From the NCBI GenBank assembly GCA_965209025.1, contig OZ242375.1:1426001-1490000 (forward strand): a stretch of DNA of 64,000 bases, in the 5' to 3' direction. Origin of the DNA: Bin76 sp965209025. GTDB taxonomy: Bacteria > Actinomycetota > Acidimicrobiia > Spongiisociales > ZC4RG35. The position numbers were made by a program, and so were the translations under genes. This document shows, piece by piece, positions 1-9,035 of the stretch. The notes below the pieces were generated by a model. The model was not told where the DNA came from, did no database searches, and saw nothing but the letters and a program-made list of their open reading frames with translations. Each line of letters opens with the position of its first letter. The stretch's first letter is position 1.

Positions 1-980
1 TCCGCCGAGCGGAGCGCCCGGGCGGGATCAACCCGCGGCGGCCCCATCCGGTCCCCCGATCCCTCGGCGGACCCCGACAACTCCCGGGCTGCGGCCTCCA
101 CAAACCACCCGGCCATTATTTCCAGCCCCGACACCCACAGCAACCGGCGCTGTCGGCGGGTCTCCCGCTGCGCCTTCTCCCTCTCTGTGCCCTTCGCCGA
201 ACGGGACGGCCGCACCTGATCGAGCATCCGCTCGGTGTGGATCAGCGCCTCATCCACCATGGCCAGCGCCTGGCCGGCCCCCAAGTGGTCGAGCTCGGCC
301 AATTGCTCCGCCTTCTCCATCCAGGCGGAGCGAAACCTCGCCACCGGGGTTTCTCCCCTGAGCTGGAGCGCCATCCCCGGGCGGCCTCCCGCCACCTCCG
401 CCACCACCTCTGCTTCGGAGCGTTCCATGCCTCTCCTTAATAGCCCCTCCACCAATTCGGAAGTCCCAACCTTGCCGAAGTGGATGATGCGGCAGCGGCT
501 GGCCACGGTGGTCGGGTAGTCCTCCGCGGAGACGGACACCAATATGAAGACGGTGGAGCCCGTGGGCTCCTCCAGCGTCTTGAGCAGCGCATTGGCTGCC
601 GGTTCGGTCATCTCCCTGTCGATTATGAACACCTTGCGAGACGATTCCACCGGAGTCCGCGCCGCCCTCTGCACGACCCCCCGGGCGTCGTTCACCCCGA
701 TTCGCTGCCTCTCGGCGGGGCTCACGTCCACGATGTCCGGATGCCCACCTGCTCGGGCCTTCCCACATGAAAGACACCCATCGGGATGGTCGCCGTCCCG
801 AGAGCAGACCAACCGCTGGGCAAAGCGCTGAGCCACCAGGCTCTTGCCGACCCCCCGCGGTCCCACAAACATGTAGGCGCCCGCCGGAGCGCCGGATTCG
901 GCGACCAGCCTCTCCCAGACGGCCCGATGCCCGATGATCGGTGGAGGACCTTCCCGCGCGGCTAGCAGTCCCTCAGCCAT
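1..980 (-). CDS. holB: DNA polymerase III subunit delta' (3' part, runs off left edge)
   Basis: Clamp-loader subunit that helps load the sliding clamp at replication forks. The frame stays open from an ATG at 980 to the window edge, so the C-terminus is missing (about 326 codons visible). Walker A GPRGVGKS lies at residues 40-47. A zinc-module-like Cys cluster follows (C59, C69, C72), then HPD, and later the SRC motif typical of clamp-loader ATPases (ASRCRIIHF). The usual fourth Cys, three residues before C69, is Pro here with a neighbouring His, so zinc binding may be altered. The start overlaps the end of tmk by 19 bases, a common tmk-holB arrangement. Family assignment is firm. Confidence 0.9.
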   Translation of the reverse strand, partial: MAEGLLAAREGPPPIIGHRAVWERLVAESGAPAGAYMFVGPRGVGKSLVAQRFAQRLVCSRDGDHPDGCLSCGKARAGGHPDIVDVSPAERQRIGVNDARGVVQRAARTPVESSRKVFIIDREMTEPAANALLKTLEEPTGSTVFILVSVSAEDYPTTVASRCRIIHFGKVGTSELVEGLLRRGMERSEAEVVAEVAGGRPGMALQLRGETPVARFRSAWMEKAEQLAELDHLGAGQALAMVDEALIHTERMLDQVRPSRSAKGTEREKAQRETRRQRRLLWVSGLEIMAGWFVEAAARELSGSAEGSGDRMGPPRVDPARALRSA

Positions 981-1582
981 CCCCGCTCCTCCAAGACGGA
1001 AACCAGGCGCTCCGCGATCCGTGCGGTGGGCGCCGCGGCGTCAACTCTCACCATCCGACCGCGGTCGGATGTCCACAGGCTCCGATAACCCTTCCACACC
1101 TCCCGGTGCCACGCAAGGTCAGCCGCCCCGATGCGGTCGGCCCCCTGCTGACGGGCCAAGGCCTCCCCGGCGTCCATGTCCATCCACACCACCAGATCGG
1201 GCAGGGTCCCATCCAGAGCCGGCCTGTTCACCGACCAGACGCGGCCGACTCCCAGTCGGCGGGCATAGCCCTGATAGGCCAGGGACGAGTAGTAGCACCG
1301 ATCGGAAAGCACCCACTTGCCGTCGGAGAGGGCGGGACGTACGACCCGTTCCGCCAACTCGGCTCGCTGGGCGGCGAACAGGAGCGCCTCGCTCCAGTCG
1401 CTCATCTCGCCTCCATGCAGGAGCACTTCCCGCACCGCCTCCCCCAGTCGGGTCCCTCCGGGCTCCCTGACCCTCACCACCTCGACGCCGCGCTCGATCA
1501 GGCGGGCGGCCAGGAGGTCGCACAGGGTGGTCTTTCCCACCCCCTCCGTTCCCTCGGTGGCCAGATAGCGGGCTCGCCTCAC
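962..1582 (-). CDS. tmk: Thymidylate kinase
   Basis: Phosphorylates dTMP to dTDP for DNA synthesis. The protein is 206 residues, normal for the family. It starts MRRARYLATEG and has the P-loop EGTEGVGKTT, where EGGEGAGKTT is more usual. The substrate-binding segments REPGGTRLGE and DRCYYSSLAYQG follow. The start is a GTG that overlaps the TGA of the upstream MFS gene (GTGA), which fits translational coupling. No ATG gives a sensible N-terminus, and any longer reading of this frame runs under the MFS gene. The 3' end overlaps holB, so MFS-tmk-holB reads as one operon. Confidence 0.92.
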   Translation of the reverse strand: MRRARYLATEGTEGVGKTTLCDLLAARLIERGVEVVRVREPGGTRLGEAVREVLLHGGEMSDWSEALLFAAQRAELAERVVRPALSDGKWVLSDRCYYSSLAYQGYARRLGVGRVWSVNRPALDGTLPDLVVWMDMDAGEALARQQGADRIGAADLAWHREVWKGYRSLWTSDRGRMVRVDAAAPTARIAERLVSVLEERGWLRDC

Positions 1583-2976
1583 GGCTTCCCGGACTTCCGA
1601 TGTCTCAGCGTCCCCAACGCCTGGCCGGTGTCTCTCATGGCGGTCATCGACCTGTCGAACACCACTCGCAACTGGGACCGCACCGCCCAGATCGTCGCCA
1701 GTCCGGTGAGGAGCACCGCCAGGCCGCTGATGAACAGCACGGCCCGGATCCCATCGCTCAGCAGTCCGGGGAGAACCCCCTCCAGCGCCACCGCCCCCAC
1801 CCCCGCCACGGCCAGTGAGACCAGAAGCGCCATCCGTCCCAGGGTGTAGAGCGCCCCGAAAGTCCTGCCCCTGATCTCGTCGGTCACCACCGAATGGAGT
1901 TGGGTGAACCCGGCCACGTACGCCATGCCGGTCCCCACGCCCAGAAGCAGCACCCAGCCCACCGCCGAGATGACCGACTGAGAGAAGCTGGTAAAGATGA
2001 TTCCCGCGCCTGCCGCCCACAGGCCCAGACAGAAGATCGGCTCGCGGTGCAGCAGGTTCTTTCCGAGACCGGCCAGCAGCACCATCCCGATCGTCACCCC
2101 CAGCCCGAGCGAGGTGAGCAACGCCCCGTACCCACTCTCGGTCGCCTCCAGGACCTGCTGGCTGAACGGTTGTCCCATTACGAACAGCCCCCCTCCTCCG
2201 AGGAGCGCCACCGCCATTCCCCACACCAGCCGGCGCACCGGGCCCTTCTTCCCCACCAGGGCCCACCCTTCCAGCAGGTCCCGCACGGGCGCCGCCAGGG
2301 ACCTGGCCTTCAACCGCATGCGTCTCTGCTCCGGCAACAGGGTCCGCTTGATGGGGATTGTGAGGGTGATCAGCCCCGAAGCCACGAAGGTGGCCATGTC
2401 GAACAGGAAGGCGGGAAGCACCCAGGCGCCGAACTGCCCGACGTCGGGAAGGAGTTCGCTGAATTCGGTCAGCAGCGCGAACATCGCCGAGCCGATCGGG
2501 GCGGTGCCGTACATGGAGACCAGGTTGAGCCCGTTGGCCGCCGCCAGATGCCGTGAGGCGATCAGGGTGGGCACCACCGCTTCCCGGGCCGGCTGGCGGA
2601 ACAGCCCGAGGAGTTCCACCAACACGATGACCAAGAAGAGTTGGGAGAGGGTGGACACGAACAGCAGGCTGCCCACCAGGACCGCCCTCCCGAAGTCGGA
2701 GACGACCATTGTCACCTTCCGGTTCCAGCGATCCGCCACCACCCCTCCGAGCATCCCCGCCACCATCCCCGGCAAAAAGCGCGCCACGAGTGGAACGATG
2801 ATGGCCACTGTGGAGGCGTCCCCCCCACCGCCGATACGGGCGGCGAGGGCGAGCGTGGCGAAGATGTTCACCCAGTCGCCCAGGCTGGAGACACTGTTCG
2901 CCCACCACAACTTGGCGAATGGACCTCGGCGTATCAGATCCCTGCCGCGGATGTTTTCCACCGAATCCACCCTCAC
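1579..2976 (-). CDS. MFS transporter (MFS_3/EntS-like drug or siderophore exporter)
   Basis: Predicted inner-membrane exporter of 465 residues with about 12 hydrophobic segments. The N-terminal half carries the MFS loop signature GGVVADRWNRKVTMVV between helices 2 and 3, as in the MFS_3 (EntS-like) family. A similar but degenerate loop, TDEIRGRTFGALY, occurs in the second half. The start is GTG, because no ATG precedes the first membrane segment. It is the first gene of the run MFS-tmk-holB and is divergent from topA across about 77 bases. The substrate cannot be told from sequence, and coupling to tmk/holB does not imply a shared function. Confidence 0.8.
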   Translation of the reverse strand: MRVDSVENIRGRDLIRRGPFAKLWWANSVSSLGDWVNIFATLALAARIGGGGDASTVAIIVPLVARFLPGMVAGMLGGVVADRWNRKVTMVVSDFGRAVLVGSLLFVSTLSQLFLVIVLVELLGLFRQPAREAVVPTLIASRHLAAANGLNLVSMYGTAPIGSAMFALLTEFSELLPDVGQFGAWVLPAFLFDMATFVASGLITLTIPIKRTLLPEQRRMRLKARSLAAPVRDLLEGWALVGKKGPVRRLVWGMAVALLGGGGLFVMGQPFSQQVLEATESGYGALLTSLGLGVTIGMVLLAGLGKNLLHREPIFCLGLWAAGAGIIFTSFSQSVISAVGWVLLLGVGTGMAYVAGFTQLHSVVTDEIRGRTFGALYTLGRMALLVSLAVAGVGAVALEGVLPGLLSDGIRAVLFISGLAVLLTGLATIWAVRSQLRVVFDRSMTAMRDTGQALGTLRHRKSGKP

Positions 2977-3053
2977 AACACTAACTCAACAACCCGTTTC
3001 CACCGACCTCGGTTAGGCATTGGCCGCCGCAAGCGGGTAACTTGGTAAGCCAA

Positions 3054-5609
3054 ATGAGCAAGGCGTTAGTCGTCGTCGAATCGCCCACCAAGGCGCGCAA
3101 CATCTCCTCTTATCTGGGGCCTGACGTAGTGGTGCAGTCCTCCATGGGGCATGTGCGGGACCTGCCCGAAAAGGAACTGGGAGTGGACGTGGAGGGCGGT
3201 TTCCAACCCAAGTACGTCACCTCTCCGGGCAAGTCCGGGCAGGTCAGAAAGCTCCGGGAGGCGCTGGCGGGCGCTGACTCCCTGTACCTGGCAACCGACC
3301 GCGACCGGGAGGGAGAGGCTATTGCCTGGCACCTCACCCAGTTGCTGAAGCCCAAGGTGCCGGTGAGGAGAATGGTGTTCTACGAGATCACCCGCGACGC
3401 CATCCGCCACGCCTTCGAGAACCCGCGGGAGCTCGACACGGCCCTGGTGGACTCCCAGGAAGCGAGGCGGATCCTGGATCGCCTTTACGGTTACGAGGTC
3501 TCGCCGGTGCTGTGGAAGAAGATCAAGACGGGACTATCCGCCGGACGGGTGCAAAGCGTGGCGGTCCGCCTGGTTGTGGAGAGGGCCCGGGAGCGCATCA
3601 AGTTCGTCAGAGCCGAGTACTGGGACATCGCCGGGGTCTTCCACCCGGTCGGGAAACCGGCCGACGGGTTCGAGGCCCACCTTGCCTCGGTGGAGGGACG
3701 GCGGGTGGCCACCGGCAGGGACTTCACCTCCCGCGGCGAACTGAAGAATCCCAAGAGGCTCCAGTTGGACAAGGCCGACGCCGAGCGCCTAGTGGCCGAA
3801 CTGGCCGACTCGGCGTTCTCGGTCACGGACCTGAAACAAAAGCCGTACAAACGCTCGCCCTCTCCCCCCTTCCGTACTTCCACCCTCCAGCAGGAAGCCT
3901 CCGGAAGACTCAGAATGAGCCCTTCCCGCACCATGCGCGCCGCCCAGCAACTCTACGAGAACGGGTACATCACCTACATGCGTACCGACTCGGTCTCCGT
4001 CTCCGACGAGGCGATCGCCACCGCCCGGAGCCTGATTAGCAGCAGCTTCGGCGACCGGTACCTTCCCTCCCGGCCGCGGGTCTACAAGTCCCGGGTGAGG
4101 GGAGCCCAGGAGGCGCACGAGGCGATCCGGCCCTCCGGCATGTCGTGGAAGACCCCCCGGCAGGTGACCTCCGCCATCGGAGAGGGGGATGCGTCCCGGC
4201 TCTACCAGCTGATATGGAGTCAGGCCGTTGCATCCCAGATGAAGGACGCCACCGGGGAGAGCGTCACCGTCACCCTGGGCGGCGTCTCGTCGGCCGGTCA
4301 GGCGGTGGAGTTCGAGTCACAGGGGCGGACCATCACCTTCCCCGGGTTCCTCAGGGCCCTCGGATCCATGGACCGGGCGGGCGCAGGCAAGGGGAAGGGC
4401 GGCCTGAAGGCGCTTCCGGTGCTCTCGGTCGGCCAGGAGGTGACCGCGGAGGACTTGACCGCCCGGGACCACCGGACCAGGCCACCGGCGTGGTACACCG
4501 AGGCCTCCCTGATCAGGACGCTGGAGAGGCTCGGTGTGGGCCGGCCTTCAACCTACGCGTCGATTATGAGCACCATCCAGGACCGCGGCTATGTGTGGAG
4601 CCAAAGCCGCGCCCTGATCCCCACGTTCACGGCCTTCGCGGTGGTCACCCTGTTGGAGCAGAGCTTTCCCAAGCTGGTCGACTACCAATTCACCGCAAAG
4701 ATGGAGGACGATCTGGACCGCATCGCCTCGCGCCAGGAGCAGACCAGGCCGTGGTTGGAACGATTCTATTTCGGCCCCGACGGCCTCCAGGCGGGGGTGG
4801 AGACGAGTCTCGAGAAAGTCGACACCCGGCTCTCTCGAAAGATCGTGATAGGCCAGGACTCCAAGGGGAACGAGATCGCGGCCCGGATCGGCAGGTACGG
4901 ACCCTACCTGTTCTGGGAAGGTCAAACCGTCTCCATCCCCGATCGGATGCCCCCTGACGAACTGACCCCGGAGAAGGCGCTGGAAATGCTGGCTGAGGGG
5001 AAGTCGGGCGGTGATCGCAAGATACTCGGGACCGATCCCGGGAGCGGGCTCGAGGTGTTGGCGTTGGAAGGCAGGTACGGTCCCTACCTGCAACTGGGAG
5101 AGACGGAGAGCGGGAAACCCAAGCCCAAGCGGGTCTCCCTGCCCAAGGGAACCGAGTTGGGGGGTCTCAGCCTCCCCGAGGCGCTGCGTTGGCTCGGTCT
5201 TCCCCGGACCGTCGGGGTGGACCCCGGGAGCGGTGAGGAGGTGGTCGCCCGGTACGGCCGGTACGGCCCCTACATCTCCCGGGGTAAGACCAACCGCACC
5301 CTTCCGGATGTGGAGCAACTGTTCACCATCACCTTGGAGGAGGCGCTCGGCGTGCTGGCCACGCCCTACCGGCGGGGAGGAAGCCCGGCTCTCCGGAAGC
5401 TCGGAGACGATCCCCGCACCGGGAAGCCGCTGGAACTCCGGGACGGCAGGTACGGCCTGTATGTGAGCGATGGGGTCACCAACGCTTCTCTCGGAGAGAA
5501 GGACACCCCCGACAACATCACCGCCGACCGAGCCAGCGAACTCTTGGAGAGGCGCCGCCAGACCAGGCGCTCCTCGAAGGGGAGATCCCGGTCACGGCGT
5601 CGCCGGTAG
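3054..5609 (+). CDS. topA: DNA topoisomerase I (type IA)
   Basis: Relaxes negative supercoils through a transient 5'-phosphotyrosyl break. The protein is 851 residues. The Toprim domain has E9 (VVVESPTKA) and the acidic triad D82, D84 and E86 (TDRDREGEA). The catalytic tyrosine is Y308 in YITYMRTDS. Instead of the Cys4 zinc fingers of enterobacterial TopA, the C-terminus has four GRYGxY-type repeats (GRYGPYLFWEG, GRYGPYLQLGE, GRYGPYISRGK, GRYGLYVSDG). It ends in an Arg/Lys/Ser-rich tail, as in mycobacterial TopA. I chose ATG 3054 (MSKALVVV); an in-frame TTG four codons upstream is possible but adds nothing conserved. Confidence 0.95.
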   Translation: MSKALVVVESPTKARNISSYLGPDVVVQSSMGHVRDLPEKELGVDVEGGFQPKYVTSPGKSGQVRKLREALAGADSLYLATDRDREGEAIAWHLTQLLKPKVPVRRMVFYEITRDAIRHAFENPRELDTALVDSQEARRILDRLYGYEVSPVLWKKIKTGLSAGRVQSVAVRLVVERARERIKFVRAEYWDIAGVFHPVGKPADGFEAHLASVEGRRVATGRDFTSRGELKNPKRLQLDKADAERLVAELADSAFSVTDLKQKPYKRSPSPPFRTSTLQQEASGRLRMSPSRTMRAAQQLYENGYITYMRTDSVSVSDEAIATARSLISSSFGDRYLPSRPRVYKSRVRGAQEAHEAIRPSGMSWKTPRQVTSAIGEGDASRLYQLIWSQAVASQMKDATGESVTVTLGGVSSAGQAVEFESQGRTITFPGFLRALGSMDRAGAGKGKGGLKALPVLSVGQEVTAEDLTARDHRTRPPAWYTEASLIRTLERLGVGRPSTYASIMSTIQDRGYVWSQSRALIPTFTAFAVVTLLEQSFPKLVDYQFTAKMEDDLDRIASRQEQTRPWLERFYFGPDGLQAGVETSLEKVDTRLSRKIVIGQDSKGNEIAARIGRYGPYLFWEGQTVSIPDRMPPDELTPEKALEMLAEGKSGGDRKILGTDPGSGLEVLALEGRYGPYLQLGETESGKPKPKRVSLPKGTELGGLSLPEALRWLGLPRTVGVDPGSGEEVVARYGRYGPYISRGKTNRTLPDVEQLFTITLEEALGVLATPYRRGGSPALRKLGDDPRTGKPLELRDGRYGLYVSDGVTNASLGEKDTPDNITADRASELLERRRQTRRSSKGRSRSRRRR

Positions 5610-5623
5610 ATCCTCAGAAAACG

Positions 5624-6391
5624 GTGAAGTCCTCTCCCGCCGCCGCCACCGCGGGAGGGCTCTGTCTGCTGGCCGCCCTGGCTTGGGCCGGCGCCATCTC
5701 CGTGGGCGGGGGTCCCTGGGAGCCGGTCCAGTCAGCCGTGCTGGCCGCCGGACTGGTGGCGCTCTCCACGGCGGCCCTGGTAGGAGTGGTGGTGAAGAAC
5801 TCCCGGTGGGGACGCAGGATGGCCGGTGGGCTGGCTGCGGGCGAGTTGGGCCTGGCGACGGCCATCCCCCTGTCGGGATGGTGGTGGGTGGGTGTCGGCA
5901 TGGCCGCGGCGACCCTCACCCTGGTGGCGGGCCCCTGGCTTGCCGAGTCCGGGCGGGGCCGGGCGCCCACCCTCGGTCCTCCCGCCCGATCCGTGCTGCT
6001 CCTCTGCGTGCTGGCCGCTCTCCCGGTGGTCCTGGCGGCGTTGTCGGTGGACGGGCTGGGTGGGGGCTGGGCGTTCGCGGCCCTCTCCGCGGCCGCGGCG
6101 GCGATTTACGCCAAGGCTGTCACGGGCTCTCTCCTCGTCACCCGCTTCGTCGTCCCGGCGGCCGCGCTGCCGGCTGCCCTCACCACCCCCTGGCCGGGTT
6201 GGGCCGTGATCGTCGCCGGGGCCGGCGTCGCCTCCTGGGCCGCCTGGTCGGAAGATGCGCGCCTGGCGGTACGGCCCCTGGTGGACACCCGGCCGGAACC
6301 CGTACCGGGCCCCACACCCCTCCGCATCAGGTCGGCCGGGGAGGCCGCCCGGTCCCGCCCGGCATCCGACCGGAACCGAGAACCGGGATGA
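5624..6391 (+). CDS. Hypothetical multi-pass membrane protein
   Basis: A protein of 255 residues rich in Ala, Gly, Leu and Val. Around seven hydrophobic segments span residues 8-225, and a charged Pro/Arg-rich tail follows. There is no recognisable catalytic motif. The GTG start lies 14 bases after the topA stop, and the stop overlaps the next ATG (ATGA), so it is probably transcribed with topA. A small membrane protein after topA is plausible in actinobacteria, but I assign no function. The coding call rests on frame length, G/C-rich third positions and tight spacing. Confidence 0.6.
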   Translation: MKSSPAAATAGGLCLLAALAWAGAISVGGGPWEPVQSAVLAAGLVALSTAALVGVVVKNSRWGRRMAGGLAAGELGLATAIPLSGWWWVGVGMAAATLTLVAGPWLAESGRGRAPTLGPPARSVLLLCVLAALPVVLAALSVDGLGGGWAFAALSAAAAAIYAKAVTGSLLVTRFVVPAAALPAALTTPWPGWAVIVAGAGVASWAAWSEDARLAVRPLVDTRPEPVPGPTPLRIRSAGEAARSRPASDRNREPG

Positions 6392-6648
6392 GGCGCCGGC
6401 CCAATCCGTGGATAGCCGTCCCGTCGCTGGCAGCCGGGTTGTTCGGCGGCGGTCTGGGATGGGTGGTGAACGACGTGGCCTGCCGTTCCGACTTCGGATC
6501 GGGGTGTGTGGGCAGGTCCCTCTTCTGGGGTGGGGTGGGTTTCGCCCTGGGCCTGGTGGGGATGGCGGTGATCATGGTCCTCGTCTCCCGCTCGATCGCC
6601 GAGTGGCGCGAATACCAGGAACGGGAGCCCGAAGACCCCCGTTCCTGA
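6388..6648 (+). CDS. Small hypothetical membrane protein
   Basis: An 86-residue protein starting MRRRPNPWIAVPSLAAG, with an Arg-rich N-terminus and two predicted membrane helices (about residues 8-28 and 44-67). A Cys pair (C32, C41) lies in the loop between them, and the tail is acidic. It overlaps the previous gene by ATGA and ends just before the convergent osmoprotectant operon. The ATG is preferred because of that overlap; earlier starts in this frame lie inside the upstream gene. Function unknown. Confidence 0.55.
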   Translation: MRRRPNPWIAVPSLAAGLFGGGLGWVVNDVACRSDFGSGCVGRSLFWGGVGFALGLVGMAVIMVLVSRSIAEWREYQEREPEDPRS

Positions 6649-6678
6649 CAAGCTGGACGATCCTTCCGCGGAACCGGT

Positions 6679-7590
6679 TCAGCCGGAGACGAATCCCTTG
6701 TCCGAAAGCCACTGGGCGGCTATGTCCGCCGGGTCCTCCTGATCGATCCCCGCCCGGCGGTTCATCTCGGTGAGTTCCGGGGTGGTGATGGCCGCCGAGA
6801 CTCCGTCCAGGAGTTCGACGAAGTCATCACCGTAGGCGTCGACGATGTCCATACGGACCGCCGGCACGATGTTCTCCGCCGGATTCAGACCCCGGTCGTC
6901 GTCGAGGAGCACCAGGCCCTTGGCGGCGATGACGCCGTCGGTGGTGAACAGCACCCCCACATCGACATCGCCTCCCTCCAAGGCCGCCACGGTGAGGGGA
7001 CCCCCCACGTCCAGGGGTTTGAACTCGGCGAACACCAGACCGTACACGCTCTCCAGGCCGGGGAGGCAGTTGAGTCTCTCGGGGCACTCCGGCGGACCCC
7101 CGAACACCAGATCGGAGGCGTGCGGCGCCAGGTCGCTGACGTTGGCGAGGCCGAGAGCGGCCGCCGTCTCGCCGGTTACCACGAACCCGTTCTTGTCCTG
7201 TGCGGGGGCGTAGGCGAGGAGCGTCACTCCATTGGCCTCGAAGGCGTCCTTGACTTCCTGCCAGGTGGACTGCTCGTCGGCGGTCGGCACCACGCCGAGG
7301 AAGTTGCCCAGGCTTCCCGTGTATTCGGGAACCAGGCCGATCTCGCCCGACTCGAGGGCGGGCTTCACGACCTCCCGAGAACCCAGACCGAGGTTCCTCT
7401 CCACCGCATAGCCGGCGTCTTCCAGCGCCTGGGCGTAGATCTCACCGAGTATCAGGCTCTCTCCGAAGTTGAAGGAGGCCACCACGATAGTGGGGCCGTC
7501 GGCGTCGTCACCCGACCCGCAGGCCCCGGCCAGCAGCGCCAAAGCCAGAAGGGTCGCCCCAACGACGCCCTTGCGCAACAAATGCAACAT
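6679..7590 (-). CDS. Osmoprotectant/glycine betaine ABC transporter, substrate-binding lipoprotein
   Basis: A 303-residue OpuBC/ProX-type binding protein that would capture a quaternary amine outside the cell. The N-terminus is a lipoprotein signal (MLHLLRKGVVGATLL, lipobox LAGAC). The body has typical family segments such as VASFNFGESLILGEIYAQALE near the N-terminus, LVPEYTGSLGNFLG, and a closing AAQWLSDKGFV. It is the last gene of an ATPase-permease-permease-binding protein set on the minus strand, 107 bases behind the second permease. The specific ligand (betaine, choline, carnitine or another) cannot be read from sequence. Confidence 0.88.
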   Translation of the reverse strand: MLHLLRKGVVGATLLALALLAGACGSGDDADGPTIVVASFNFGESLILGEIYAQALEDAGYAVERNLGLGSREVVKPALESGEIGLVPEYTGSLGNFLGVVPTADEQSTWQEVKDAFEANGVTLLAYAPAQDKNGFVVTGETAAALGLANVSDLAPHASDLVFGGPPECPERLNCLPGLESVYGLVFAEFKPLDVGGPLTVAALEGGDVDVGVLFTTDGVIAAKGLVLLDDDRGLNPAENIVPAVRMDIVDAYGDDFVELLDGVSAAITTPELTEMNRRAGIDQEDPADIAAQWLSDKGFVSG

Positions 7591-7697
7591 GGGTATCCAT
7601 CTCCTGTCAATAGTTGGTGGGCAGGAACCGCTTGCAGGCGCCCGCCTCCCGGAACATGGTACCGGCCCCCGGGTCCCCTTTTCTCCCGGCCGACGTT

Positions 7698-8381
7698 CTA
7701 CCCGCCGGCCCCGGATCTGACGCCCGCCGGAGTCAGGCGGCGCTGCCCGCGGGTGAACGCCCTCTCCGCCGCCACCGCCAGGATGGCCACCAGCACCGCC
7801 CCGATCAGCAACTCTCCCTGGTCCCGCTTGGCGAAGCCGTCCACTATGAAGCGACCCAGGCCCCCGCCCGCCGCCAAGGCGGCGAGGGTGGCGGTGGCTA
7901 TCACCTGCGAAGTGGCGATCCGCACGCCTTCGGAGATCACCGGCAGGGCCAGGGGCAACTCCACCTCCTTGAGGATCCGCCCTCCGGTCATCCCCATCCC
8001 CCTAGCAGACTCCATCACCGCGGGGTCGACCGCCAGGACTCCGGCCACCGTGTTGGTGAACATCGGAGGTCCGCTCAGGGCCACAAGAGCCACCAGGGCG
8101 GGCCAGGGGCCCAACCCCAGCCACACCACCACGATCACCAGGATTCCGAAGGTCGGGACCGCCCGGCCGATGTTGACCACCGCCGACACCGCCGCGATCC
8201 CCCGCCTCCGGTGAGCCGCCCACAGGGCGGGGGGGATGACCAGGGCGGCCGCGACCATCACCGCAACCGCCGACAACAGCAGGTGCTCGGCCAGCCGGAG
8301 AGGGATGCTCCCCGGTCCCCACCAGGTCTCGGGGTCGCCCAGGAACAGCTTGAGTTCCTCGGTGAGGGGACGGTCGGTCAT
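7698..8381 (-). CDS. Osmoprotectant ABC transporter permease (second)
   Basis: A 227-residue OpuBB/OpuBD-type inner-membrane permease with about five or six helices. The cytoplasmic coupling loop is EVELPLALPVISEGVRIA, the EAA-like segment that contacts the ATPase. The ATG at 8381 overlaps the stop of the other permease by four bases (ATGA), giving two half-size permeases in tandem, as is usual for this transporter class. The start MTDRPLTEELK leaves a short cytoplasmic N-terminus before the first helix. Confidence 0.88.
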   Translation of the reverse strand: MTDRPLTEELKLFLGDPETWWGPGSIPLRLAEHLLLSAVAVMVAAALVIPPALWAAHRRRGIAAVSAVVNIGRAVPTFGILVIVVVWLGLGPWPALVALVALSGPPMFTNTVAGVLAVDPAVMESARGMGMTGGRILKEVELPLALPVISEGVRIATSQVIATATLAALAAGGGLGRFIVDGFAKRDQGELLIGAVLVAILAVAAERAFTRGQRRLTPAGVRSGAGG

Positions 8382-9025
8382 GCCGTCCTGCTCCCGCTCC
8401 AGGGGGTCAGCAGGCGCTCGACCCGAACCAGTCCCACGTCGATCACCACGGCCAGCAGGACCGAGCCCAGTGTCCCGACGATTATCTGGGTCCAGAAGAA
8501 ACTTCGGAGGCCCGCCAGGATGAAGAATCCCAGGCCCCCCTGGCCCAGGATCGCCGTGATGGTCACCAGGCCCACCGTGGTGACCGAGGCGATGCGAATC
8601 CCTGCCATAATCACCGGCAGGGCCAGGGGGAACTCCGCCTTCCAGAAGCGACTGCGGGCAGTGAAACCCATCCCGTCCGCCGCCTCCCTGACCCCCGCCG
8701 AGACGCCGTCGATCCCCGCCACGGTGTTTCGCACGATTATCAGCAGGGTGTAGCTGACCAGGCCGATCTCCGATGTGAGGGTGGAGAGGCCGGTGAACGG
8801 CACCAGGAAGGCGAACAACGCCAGGGAGGGGATCGTGTAGAGGACATTGGTGGCGGTTGTGATCGGCCCGTACCAGCGGCGCCGCCGAACAGCCGCCAGC
8901 GAGAGTCCCATGGCGATCACCGTCCCCACCCCCACCGCCACCCCGGTCAGGAACACGTGCTCCCAGGTCCTCTCCAGGATGGAACTCCAGTTGCGGGCCA
9001 CCCACTCCCAGTTGAAGAGGTTCAT
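8378..9025 (-). CDS. Osmoprotectant ABC transporter permease (first)
   Basis: A 215-residue partner permease starting MNLFNWEWVARNWS. The coupling loop KAEFPLALPVIMAGIRIA is almost the same as in its neighbour, and GQGGLGFFILAGL is family-typical. It lies 10 bases after the ATPase gene and overlaps the next permease by ATGA, so the transporter genes are translationally coupled. The two permeases probably form a heterodimeric membrane channel. Confidence 0.88.
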   Translation of the reverse strand: MNLFNWEWVARNWSSILERTWEHVFLTGVAVGVGTVIAMGLSLAAVRRRRWYGPITTATNVLYTIPSLALFAFLVPFTGLSTLTSEIGLVSYTLLIIVRNTVAGIDGVSAGVREAADGMGFTARSRFWKAEFPLALPVIMAGIRIASVTTVGLVTITAILGQGGLGFFILAGLRSFFWTQIIVGTLGSVLLAVVIDVGLVRVERLLTPWSGSRTA

Positions 9026-9035
9026 ACGCCGGTCC

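Noticed and set aside
962..2908. A 648-codon minus-strand frame covering the MFS gene and tmk
   Set aside because: Only its last ~206 codons are a real gene (tmk). The rest is the shadow of the MFS gene, with Gly/Arg-rich sequence and no motif.
5470..6648. A 392-codon frame overlapping topA and the membrane protein gene
   Set aside because: Only the final 86 codons (from 6388) look like a protein; the first part is Arg/Gly-rich shadow sequence.
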